In this document: piece by piece, positions 30,314-37,513 of the stretch
Layout of the letters: every line of letters starts with the position of its first letter
How positions within the stretch are numbered: position 1 is the stretch's first letter
Source of the DNA: Mucilaginibacter sp.
GTDB taxonomy: Bacteria; Bacteroidota; Bacteroidia; Sphingobacteriales; Sphingobacteriaceae
DNA length: 47,276 nt
Direction: 5' to 3'
NCBI RefSeq assembly: GCF_028288185.1
Contig: NZ_JAQBOF010000004.1
Span: 241,187 to 288,462 of the forward strand
Translations under genes and position numbers: made by a program
Notes under the pieces: generated by a model
What the model saw: the letters and a program-made list of their open reading frames with translations, nothing else
What the model was told of the DNA's origin: nothing
Databases searched by the model: none

Positions 30314-31317
30314 AAATCGCAGTTGTAGGTGCCACAGGATTAGTTGGCACTAAAATGTTGCAGGTTCTAGCAGAACGCAACTTCCCCATTACAGAACTAT
30401 TATTAGTCGCATCAGAAAAAAGTGTAGGTAAAGAGATCACTTTCAAGGGTAAGGCTATAAAGGTAATATCTGTTGAGGATGCGATAAAACAGAGGCCTGA
30501 CATCGCCTTATTTTCGGCAGGTGGCAGCACATCATTGGCGCAGGCTCCGCTTTTCGCAGCAGCAGGTACTACGGTTATTGATAATTCATCAGCCTGGCGT
30601 ATGGACCCAACCAAAAAACTGGTTGTGCCCGAAGTTAATGCCGCTGTGTTAACTCCCGAAGATAAGATATTTGCCAATCCAAATTGCTCGACCATACAAA
30701 TGGTAGTGGCTTTAAAACCATTGCACGATAGATATAAAATTAAACGTGTGGTTGTATCAACCTATCAATCAGTAACCGGTACCGGCGTTAAGGCGGTAGA
30801 CCAGTTAATGAATGAGCGTGCCGGTATTGACGGCCCAATGGCATACCCATACAAAATTGACTTGAACGTTTTACCTCATATTGATGTATTTACCGAGAAT
30901 GGCTACACCAAAGAGGAAATGAAAATGGTTAAAGAAACCAACAAGATCATGGGCGATGACAGTATCCGTGTTACGGCTACTACGGTACGGATCCCGGTTA
31001 TGGGTGGGCACTCAGAGTCGGTAAACATTGAGTTTGCTAACGATTTTGACCTGGCCGAAGTAAGAGATATACTAAGCAAAGCGCCGGGCATTGTTGTTAC
31101 CGATGACGTAGCCAATTTAAAATACCCAACGCCGCTTGACGCCCATGATAAAGACGAGGTTTTTGTAGGCCGTATCCGCCGTGATGAGAGCCAGGCAAAC
31201 ACTTTAAATTGCTGGATAGTGAGCGACAACCTGCGCAAAGGCGCGGCAACCAACGCTGTACAAATTGCCGAGTATTTGGTAGCTAAACATTTGGTAGGGC
31301 AGGCGGTAGAAGCGTAA
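30310..31317 (+). CDS. asd: Aspartate-semialdehyde dehydrogenase
   Basis: The 335-residue enzyme makes aspartate semialdehyde from aspartyl phosphate with NADPH, the branch point to lysine/diaminopimelate, threonine and methionine. GATGLVGTKML (8-18) binds the cofactor, Cys126 in NPNCSTIQ is the nucleophile and the His of MGGHSES completes the site. It is monocistronic, with an unusual duplicated leader before it and a terminator after it. The TAA stop abuts a C/G repeat. Confidence 0.95.
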   Translation: MKIAVVGATGLVGTKMLQVLAERNFPITELLLVASEKSVGKEITFKGKAIKVISVEDAIKQRPDIALFSAGGSTSLAQAPLFAAAGTTVIDNSSAWRMDPTKKLVVPEVNAAVLTPEDKIFANPNCSTIQMVVALKPLHDRYKIKRVVVSTYQSVTGTGVKAVDQLMNERAGIDGPMAYPYKIDLNVLPHIDVFTENGYTKEEMKMVKETNKIMGDDSIRVTATTVRIPVMGGHSESVNIEFANDFDLAEVRDILSKAPGIVVTDDVANLKYPTPLDAHDKDEVFVGRIRRDESQANTLNCWIVSDNLRKGAATNAVQIAEYLVAKHLVGQAVEA

Positions 31318-31350
31318 CCCCCTAACCCCCTAACCCCCTGAAGGGGGAAC
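31318..31350. repeat. C/G repeat abutting the asd stop codon
   Basis: CCCCCTAACCCCCTAACCCC and CTGAAGGGGGAAC begin at the base after the asd TAA. Its reverse complement (GTTCCCCCTTCAGGGGGTTA) closely matches sequence inside the 5' end of trpC. Confidence 0.7.
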
Positions 31351-31357
31351 TAATATT

Positions 31358-31390
31358 AAAAAGGGATAGCCGGTTGGTTATCCCTTTTTT
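31358..31390 (+). terminator. Terminator of asd
   Basis: AAAAAGGGATA (31358-31368) pairs with TATCCCTTTTT (31379-31389), loop GCCGGTTGGT, followed by more T. Confidence 0.8.
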
Positions 31391-31410
31391 GTTATATCAT
31401 CCTTTCACCA

Positions 31411-31515
31411 CATCTGTCATTTCGAAACGAGGAACGAGTGAGAAATCTTAAACACCCTGCTTGGCAGTATAGTCGCTCGTATAAGATTTCTCGCTGCGCT
31501 TCGAAATGACAGATG
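31411..31515. repeat. 105-bp palindromic repeat, copy 1
   Basis: CATCTGTCATTTCGAA (31411-31426) and TTCGAAATGACAGATG (31500-31515) are perfect 16-bp inverted ends. Inside are ACGAGGAACGAGTGAGAAAT and its partial mirror AGATTTCTCGCTGCG. A shorter relative lies at 32187-32269. Confidence 0.8.
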
Positions 31516-31594
31516 TGTTTTTCTCAACTTTCCCAAAACCATCCATCAACCCACCTGTAATATTTATAGAGATAAATTTAAAATCTATACTATT

Positions 31595-32149
31595 ATGGCA
31601 GTCTTAAGTAATAAAATAGTAGCTGTTCTAACCGAGGAAGGATTTGAGCAGGTGGAGTTAACCAGTCCGATAGAGGCATTAAGGTATGCCGGAGCAACGG
31701 TACATATAATATCCCCGCAAAGTGGGCGAATAAAAGCATGGGATAAAACCGACTGGGGTATTACGGTTGATGTAGATAAGGAGCTAAGCGAGGTTAGCCC
31801 CGATGATTATGATGCGCTGGTATTGCCCGGTGGTGTTATGAACCCCGATAAATTGCGGCAGAATAAAGATGCGGTCGCCTTTGTATCTGCTTTTTTAGAA
31901 GATGGTAAACCTGTGGCTGCCATCTGTCATGGCCCGCAAGTACTCATAGAAACCGGCATGTTAAAGGGCCGTAAACTCACCTCATACCCATCCCTGCAAA
32001 CCGACCTGAAAAACGCCGGTGCCAAATGGGTTGACGAAGAGGTTGTGGTAGACAACGGACTGATAACCAGCCGCCGCCCTGCCGATCTGCCCGCATTTAA
32101 TAAAAAGATGATCGAGGAGATTGCGGAAGGTGTGCATCATGAGGTGTAG
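31595..32149 (+). CDS. DJ-1/PfpI-family protein
   Basis: The 184-residue protein has the nucleophile elbow AAICHGPQ with Cys111 and His112, Glu15 in LTEEGFEQVE and the LVLPGG loop, as in PfpI/YhbO-type proteins. The family includes chaperones, glyoxalases/deglycases and peptidase-like members, so the exact activity is uncertain. It is flanked on both sides by palindromic repeats, and its TAG stop abuts a C/G repeat. Confidence 0.87.
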   Translation: MAVLSNKIVAVLTEEGFEQVELTSPIEALRYAGATVHIISPQSGRIKAWDKTDWGITVDVDKELSEVSPDDYDALVLPGGVMNPDKLRQNKDAVAFVSAFLEDGKPVAAICHGPQVLIETGMLKGRKLTSYPSLQTDLKNAGAKWVDEEVVVDNGLITSRRPADLPAFNKKMIEEIAEGVHHEV

Positions 32150-32172
32150 CCCCTAACCCCCTGAAGGGGGAA
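32150..32172. repeat. C/G repeat abutting the PfpI-like stop codon
   Basis: CCCCTAACCCCCTGAAGGGG and GAAC begin at the base after the TAG stop, as after asd and trpE. Confidence 0.65.
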
Positions 32173-32186
32173 CAAATTGCGCTATT

Positions 32187-32269
32187 TTCATTTCGAAACG
32201 AGGAACGAGTAAGAAATCTTATACGAGCTACCTGGCAGTCTTAAGATTTCTTTCTCCGTTTGAAATGAA
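32187..32269. repeat. 83-bp palindromic repeat, copy 2
   Basis: TTCATTTCGAAACGAGGAAC on the left and GAAATGAA on the right bound a degenerate copy of the 31411-31515 element, sharing AAGAAATCTTA and the central GGCAGT. Confidence 0.75.
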
Positions 32270-32299
32270 GGTCAATTTTTTTGTTTGATCAGATTTTAG

Positions 32300-32307
32300 T
32301 AAATTTG
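32300..32307 (+). promoter_or_regulatory. -7 box of the VapBC-like module
   Basis: TAAATTTG is a perfect -7 box ending three bases before ATG 32311, so the antitoxin mRNA should be leaderless. It also rules out an in-frame TTG at 32281 as start. Confidence 0.65.
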
Positions 32308-32310
32308 ATT

Positions 32311-32541
32311 ATGGTACAATTAAGCGGAACATATCGTAATGGGAACATCACATTGGATGAGCCTATAAATATTGACAAGTCGGTTAAAGTGATTGTTACT
32401 TTTATGGATATCGATGCCGATCCAAAAGAAAAGCGTTTAACATTTAATGATTTCTCGTTCGCCAAATCGAGGGAATTACTAAAAGATGTTAAAGGAAGTC
32501 TTTCTGATGCAGTTATTGAGGAAAGAAGAAGCGCATTGTGA
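32311..32541 (+). CDS. Antitoxin of a PIN-type toxin-antitoxin pair
   Basis: From ATG 32311 the protein is 76 residues. The N-terminal LSGTYRNGNITLDEPI and KVIVTF resemble the short beta-type antitoxins of the AF2212/DUF2281 kind, and the C-terminal FAKSRELLKDVKGSLSDAVI looks like the toxin-neutralising helix. Its TGA stop overlaps the GTG start of the PIN gene by four bases, so the two are translationally coupled. Confidence 0.75.
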   Translation: MVQLSGTYRNGNITLDEPINIDKSVKVIVTFMDIDADPKEKRLTFNDFSFAKSRELLKDVKGSLSDAVIEERRSAL

Positions 32542-32969
32542 AACTTTTCTTAGATACGTCCACGTTAATTAAATTGTATTTTAAGGAAGAAGGTACAATC
32601 GAGTTGGATAAAGTATTAGCCAATTATACGATAACTAAGATTTTCCTTTCCGAAGTTTCAAAAGTTGAATTCTTTTCAGCGATTTATAAAAAAGCACGAA
32701 CAGGAAGCTTAACACTCCAAAACGTACATGATATTTTAGATGCATTTATTGCTGATGAAGAAAAATATACTTTTATACCGATAGAAGCAGAAATTATAAA
32801 TTTAGCAAAAAGCCTAATCGAAAAACATGGTATTGAAGGTCTACGAACGCTAGACGCAATACAACTTGCTACTGCTTGTATTGTTAGCCAATCTATCGAT
32901 ATAGCTTTAACAAATGATAAATTACTAAACCTTTTTTTGGTTTCTGAAAATATTAAGACTTCTGTTTAG
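32538..32969 (+). CDS. VapC-like PIN-domain ribonuclease toxin
   Basis: The 143-residue PIN domain has the acidic residues Asp6 (FLDTS), Glu39 (SEVSKVEF), Asp106 (LDAIQLATA) and Asp127 (TNDKLL), which bind Mg/Mn for RNA cleavage. It starts with GTG 32538, overlapping the antitoxin. The gene ends one base before the carotenoid desaturase start, so crtD may be transcribed from the toxin-antitoxin promoter. Confidence 0.85.
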   Translation: MKLFLDTSTLIKLYFKEEGTIELDKVLANYTITKIFLSEVSKVEFFSAIYKKARTGSLTLQNVHDILDAFIADEEKYTFIPIEAEIINLAKSLIEKHGIEGLRTLDAIQLATACIVSQSIDIALTNDKLLNLFLVSENIKTSV

Positions 32970-32970
32970 T

Positions 32971-34440
32971 ATGTCTTCAAAAAAAGCCATCATAATCGGT
33001 GCAGGTATAGCCGGAATTGCAACCGCTATCCGTTTAGCTGTTAAAGGCTATACGGTTGATGTATTTGAAGCTAGCGCCACCCCCGGCGGTAAACTGGCCG
33101 AAATTAAGAAAGATAATTTTAGGTTTGATGCCGGGCCCAGCCTGCTTACGCTGCCACAATATATTGACGAGCTTTTTGAACTGGCCGGTAAAGAGGCATC
33201 GGCTTATTTCCAATACCAAAAGCTGGACGTTACGTGCAAATATTTTTATGAGGACGGTACCAAATTAACAGCCTATGCCGATAGGGATAAGTTTGAGAAA
33301 GAAATAACTACTCATATTGGCGAGCCAGCCGAAGCCCTGGAAAAGCAAATGGCCAATAGCGCGCAGATCTATGAGCTAACTAATCCCGTGTTTTTACAGC
33401 GAGCTTTCCTGGGCTTAAAAAGTTTCTTTACTAAAGAGGGTTTTAAGGCGCTGCTCAACTTAAAAAAACTAGATACCGGCCGCACCATGCACCAGGCTAA
33501 TCAAAGCTTTTTTAAGGATGAGCGTATGGTGCAGTATTATGATAGGTATGCTACCTACAATGGCTCAAACCCGTACACCGCACCGGCAACGTTAAATGTG
33601 ATTCCGCATTTGGAGCAGGAATTTGGGGCGTATTTTCCTAAAGAGGGTATGTATAGCATTATTACCAGCCTGGTTAATTTGGCGGTGATGCTGGGCGTTA
33701 ATTTCAATTATAATTCGCCGGTTGATGAGATTGTTTTAAAGGGCAAGACCGCGACCGGGATAAAAGTTAAAGGCGAGGTTATTAATGCCGATGTGGTGGT
33801 ATCTAACATGGATATTTGGTTTACTTATAACAAGCTGTTAAGCGGTTATCCAAAACTTCAGCCTGAAAAAATATTAGCGCAGGAGCGCAGCAGTTCGGCA
33901 TTGGTGTTTTATTGGGGGATAAATAAAAAATTTGCCAAACTTGATCTGCATAACATATTTTTTAGCGCCGATTATAAGGCCGAGTTCGACCATATCTGGC
34001 AGCAAAAAACAATTTATCACGACCCAACAGTCTACCTCAATATCACTTCAAAGCTCAAACCAAAAGATGCCCCGCCGGAATGCGAGAATTGGTTTGTGAT
34101 GATAAACGTCCCCGCAAATACAGGGCAGGATTGGGACAACCTGATAGCCGATGCCCGTAAAAATATATTAGCCAAACTATCCAGCTTGTTAAACGAAAAC
34201 ATAAGCAAACTCATTATTAGTGAAACCGTGCTCGACCCGCGCGGTATTGAAAGTAAAACCTTATCCTACCAAGGGTCAATTTACGGCACCAGCTCCAACG
34301 GTAAATATGCCGCCTTTATGCGCCATGCTAATCAATCATCCAAAATAAAGAACCTGTATTTTGTTGGCGGTAGTGTGCATCCGGGTGGTGGTATACCGTT
34401 ATGTTTGTTGTCAGCTAAGATTGTCAGCGAAAGTTTATAA
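32971..34440 (+). CDS. crtD: Carotenoid desaturase, CrtI/CrtD family
   Basis: The 489-residue flavoprotein has the N-terminal FAD motif IIGAGIAGIATAIRLAVKGY with EASATPGGK and the C-terminal FVGGSVHPGGGIPLCLLSAK. A desaturase without crtB/crtI neighbours in Bacteroidota is usually the CrtD-type (hydroxycarotenoid 3,4-desaturase); phytoene desaturase is the alternative. It starts one base after the VapC-like gene and ends at a terminator. Confidence 0.8.
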   Translation: MSSKKAIIIGAGIAGIATAIRLAVKGYTVDVFEASATPGGKLAEIKKDNFRFDAGPSLLTLPQYIDELFELAGKEASAYFQYQKLDVTCKYFYEDGTKLTAYADRDKFEKEITTHIGEPAEALEKQMANSAQIYELTNPVFLQRAFLGLKSFFTKEGFKALLNLKKLDTGRTMHQANQSFFKDERMVQYYDRYATYNGSNPYTAPATLNVIPHLEQEFGAYFPKEGMYSIITSLVNLAVMLGVNFNYNSPVDEIVLKGKTATGIKVKGEVINADVVVSNMDIWFTYNKLLSGYPKLQPEKILAQERSSSALVFYWGINKKFAKLDLHNIFFSADYKAEFDHIWQQKTIYHDPTVYLNITSKLKPKDAPPECENWFVMINVPANTGQDWDNLIADARKNILAKLSSLLNENISKLIISETVLDPRGIESKTLSYQGSIYGTSSNGKYAAFMRHANQSSKIKNLYFVGGSVHPGGGIPLCLLSAKIVSESL

Positions 34441-34518
34441 CGCGTTACAACATGTCATGGGTAGCTAGAGCGAAGGATCTTCTACACGCACTGAGTAAGC
34501 AGTTTACATCCTCGGCAT

Positions 34519-34540
34519 ATCTGTTTAACAGATTTTTTTA
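34519..34540 (+). terminator. Terminator after crtD
   Basis: ATCTGT (34519-34524) and ACAGAT (34528-34533) with loop TTA form a short stem followed by a T-rich run. Confidence 0.6.
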
Positions 34541-34598
34541 TTTCTTACAACATTCTCCGTATCTTCCCTTTTTACAAAAAATAAAACCGCTAGCCTGT

Positions 34599-36362
34599 AT
34601 GAAAACTATCAATCGCTTAACTATTATGGCGCTTGCGCTGCTGCCCTTTGCAGTAAACGCCCAAACACCCGAGACCAAAGTCTGGGTGTCCAAATCAAAT
34701 GACTATACAAAGATCTTACTGGATATTGATAAAAAATATTCGCCCGAGTTTGGCTCACGCCAGGGCCTGGCTGTGTATGACGAGCAGATATCTGTACCTA
34801 CACTGGCCAACGGCACTGCTGCGCGAAAAGAACGCCTGGCTGCAATTGTCAAACTAAAAGCGGCCCGCCAAACCGAAACCGATGAATTTGTTAAGCAGGA
34901 CCTGAATATCCTCATAACTAAATCAGAACTGGGGATAAGGAGTGAGTTATACGGACTGCAAAAAAGAGTGCCGTTTTTAAATGCTACCGGCAGCGTGTTT
35001 GGCGGGCTGCAAACCCTGCTTGACGACCAAACCGCGCCCGAGCGCCGCCAGGCAGCATTGGTACGCCTGCGCAAATACGCCGGTTTAGAAAAAGGATACA
35101 CGCCTATTGTTGATATTATGAAGCAACGCATCCAACAACAAATGGCCAAGCCGGGCGTCATCTATCCTTCAAAACAGGATGTTGAAGTATCATTACAGCA
35201 TGATGTAAGCATGTTGGATGGTATTGGCGAGTTATTTAAAAAATACAAGCTGACCGGCTGGGAGCAGTCTTACGCCATTATAAAAAAACAATTAAGCAGT
35301 TATGATGGCTGGATCCGCACCACGATACTTCCTAAATCGCGCACAGATTTTAGATTGCCTGCCGAAGAATATAAACTGGCTTTAGAAAACTATGGGATAG
35401 ATATTCCGCCTGCACAGCTGGCTAAAATGGCCCATGCTATGTTTAACGATCTGCAAAAGCAAATGGGTGGTTTGGCAAAAAAAATTGCCGAAAAATATAA
35501 ACTGCCTTCAAGCGATTACCGCGATGTAATCAAATATCTGAAGAAAGACCAGATAGTAGGCGACTCTATTATGCCGCTTTATCATCGCCATTTGGCAGAT
35601 ATAGAAGCCATCATCCGTGAGCATCATTTGGTTACATTGCCTAACAGGCCGGCAATTATTAGGCTGGCGTCTGCTGCCGAGACTGCGCAGCAACCTGCCC
35701 CGCACATGGTGCCGCCACCATTTTTAAATAACACCGGCCAGCGCGGCGTTTTTGTATTGCCTTTAAATATGCCGGCTGCTGCAGGTGTTAAAGAAGACAA
35801 GTATGACGACTTTACCTTCGATGCGGCTTCATGGACATTGATAGCTCACGAAGCGCGCCCCGGCCACGAATTACAGTTTGATAAGATGGTTGAAGAAGGT
35901 GTATCGCAAGCACGTGCGTTGTATGCTTTCAACTCGACCAATGTTGAGGGCTGGGGATTGTATTCTGAGTCGATAACCTTGCCATATATGCCGATTGAAG
36001 GTAAGCTGATCTCGTTGGATTATCGCCTGCTGCGTTGCGCCCGCGCCTTTTTGGATCCCGAGCTACAGGCCGGAATCACCACCCAAAAACAGGCCTATGC
36101 CGTATTGATGAACGATGTGGTACAGTCGCATGCCTTTGCGCAGGAAGAGGTGGAGCGTTATACGCTAAACTCGCCCGGACAGGCTAACAGTTATTTTTAT
36201 GGCTACACCAAAATGGTAAGGCTACGTAAGGATACAGAGGCCGCGTTAGGCGCGAAATTCAATCAGCAAAAATTTCATGACTTTGTATTGGCACAGGGCA
36301 TATTGCCACCGGCGCTATTGCGTGAAGCGGTAATGAACGATTTTGTACCGAAAGAGAAATAG
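34599..36362 (+). CDS. Exported DUF885 family metallopeptidase-like protein
   Basis: From ATG 34599 the protein is 587 residues with a signal peptide (MKTINRLTIMALALLPFAVN). Starting at 34452 would put 49 unrelated residues before the signal and read through the crtD terminator. The DUF885 motifs are LIAHEARPGHELQFDKM (zinc-binding His and Glu) and EGWGLYSE. Members are related to thermolysin-like carboxypeptidases, with unknown substrates. It is the only gene between the crtD terminator and a hairpin. Confidence 0.85.
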   Translation: MKTINRLTIMALALLPFAVNAQTPETKVWVSKSNDYTKILLDIDKKYSPEFGSRQGLAVYDEQISVPTLANGTAARKERLAAIVKLKAARQTETDEFVKQDLNILITKSELGIRSELYGLQKRVPFLNATGSVFGGLQTLLDDQTAPERRQAALVRLRKYAGLEKGYTPIVDIMKQRIQQQMAKPGVIYPSKQDVEVSLQHDVSMLDGIGELFKKYKLTGWEQSYAIIKKQLSSYDGWIRTTILPKSRTDFRLPAEEYKLALENYGIDIPPAQLAKMAHAMFNDLQKQMGGLAKKIAEKYKLPSSDYRDVIKYLKKDQIVGDSIMPLYHRHLADIEAIIREHHLVTLPNRPAIIRLASAAETAQQPAPHMVPPPFLNNTGQRGVFVLPLNMPAAAGVKEDKYDDFTFDAASWTLIAHEARPGHELQFDKMVEEGVSQARALYAFNSTNVEGWGLYSESITLPYMPIEGKLISLDYRLLRCARAFLDPELQAGITTQKQAYAVLMNDVVQSHAFAQEEVERYTLNSPGQANSYFYGYTKMVRLRKDTEAALGAKFNQQKFHDFVLAQGILPPALLREAVMNDFVPKEK

Positions 36363-36368
36363 GGTTTT

Positions 36369-36460
36369 AGAGTCAGGAATCAAGAGACAAGAATCAAGAA
36401 ACTGGTTAACAATACTAAACCACCAAGTCTTGATTCTTATCTCTTGACTCTTGTTTCTTC
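36369..36460. repeat. Inverted quasi-repeat extending into trhO
   Basis: AGAGTCAGGAATCAAGAGAC on the left mirrors CTCTTGACTCTTGTTTCTT on the right. It lies between the convergent DUF885 and trhO genes, probably acting as a terminator. The right arm encodes the last residues of TrhO. Confidence 0.7.
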
Positions 36461-37386
36461 AAATTAACCGGCTGCGGTACTTTTACATAATACCCGGTGC
36501 CATCATAAATACGTTTGCGCGGGTGCTCTTTACAGGTATCGCTGCAGCAGCCTTCCATGGTGGTGCCGCAGTCATCGCATTGGGTAAAGTGTTCGTTGCA
36601 CTCGGGGTTGGCGCAGTTTATCATTTTCCCGGTGGTTTTGCCGCAGTTGTAGCAGGTTGATATCACCACCGGGTTAACGCTATTTACCTCAATCGATAAA
36701 CGATTATCAAACACATAACATTTACCTTCAAAATCCTCGCCGCCTGCTTCTTTGCCGTATTTAATAATACCGCCGTGTAGTTGGTAAACATCAGTAAAAC
36801 CCTCGTGTAATAGCAGGGCCGATGCTTTTTCGCATTTTATGCCGCCGGTGCAATAGGTAACTATTTTTTTATCCTTGTATTGGGCAAGCTCATTGATCTT
36901 ATCCGGAAAATCACGAAAATTCTCGATATCCAACGTTATAGCATTTTTAAATTTGCCCAGGTTATGCTCGTAGTTGGAGCGTACGTCAAGTATAATAACA
37001 TCCTCGCTGTTCTTCAGTTCCAAAAACTCTTTGGGCTCTAAATGCTTGCCGGTTTTTTGCTGCGGATTGATAATGTTTGGATCGCGCAGGCCTGAGTGTA
37101 CAATCTCTGATTTATAACGCACATGCATTTTTACAAATGATGGCGTATCCACCTCGTCAACTTTAAAGTCTATAGCCGCAAAACGCGGGTCAGCATGCAA
37201 GGTATCCATGTAAGTTTTACATGATTCGGCAGAACCCGAAACGGTGCCATTTAATCCCTCTTCGGCAACAATAATACGCCCGGTAAGGTTAAGCTCTTTG
37301 CAAAATTTTAAATGATCGGCAGCAAATTGCTCCGCATCCGCTATTGTCGAATAACAATAGTAAAGTAGTGTATTATATTTTCCCAT
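36415..37386 (-). CDS. trhO: tRNA uridine(34) hydroxylase, rhodanese-like
   Basis: The 323-residue protein has the TrhO order: N-terminal domain with AEEGLNGTVSG, rhodanese domain with Cys179 in TYCTGGIKCEKAS, and a Cys-rich zinc-ribbon tail (CYNCG, CANPEC, CDDCG). It hydroxylates U34 in certain tRNAs using oxygen. The final residues KKQESRDKNQDLVV are encoded by the repeat arm at 36415-36460 and are not part of the family fold. Confidence 0.92.
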   Translation of the reverse strand: MGKYNTLLYYCYSTIADAEQFAADHLKFCKELNLTGRIIVAEEGLNGTVSGSAESCKTYMDTLHADPRFAAIDFKVDEVDTPSFVKMHVRYKSEIVHSGLRDPNIINPQQKTGKHLEPKEFLELKNSEDVIILDVRSNYEHNLGKFKNAITLDIENFRDFPDKINELAQYKDKKIVTYCTGGIKCEKASALLLHEGFTDVYQLHGGIIKYGKEAGGEDFEGKCYVFDNRLSIEVNSVNPVVISTCYNCGKTTGKMINCANPECNEHFTQCDDCGTTMEGCCSDTCKEHPRKRIYDGTGYYVKVPQPVNLKKQESRDKNQDLVV

Positions 37387-37426
37387 AAAATCATTGATGC
37401 CGCTGCAAACGGCGTTAAATGAAGGG

Positions 37427-37434
37427 CAAAGATA
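37427..37434 (-). promoter_or_regulatory. -7 box of trhO
   Basis: The minus strand reads TATCTTTG, a perfect TAnnTTTG match 40 bases before the trhO start. Confidence 0.55.
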
Positions 37435-37441
37435 ATGTTTT

Positions 37442-37513
37442 GAGCTGAAAGCTAAAAGGCTAAAGCATAGAAGTTGATAAAGCTTTCTGCTTTTAGCTTT
37501 TGCCTTTCAGCTT
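37442..37513. repeat. Hairpin repeat abutting the DUF5686 stop codon
   Basis: GAGCTGAAAGCTAAAAGGC on the left mirrors GCTTTTGCCTTTCAGCTT on the right. The right arm begins directly at the DUF5686 stop (minus strand: TAA then GCTGAAAGGC), so it may serve as its terminator. Confidence 0.7.

Noticed and set aside
34452..34598. 49-residue N-terminal extension of the DUF885 protein
   Set aside because: It would read through the crtD terminator and bury a clean signal peptide that begins at ATG 34599.
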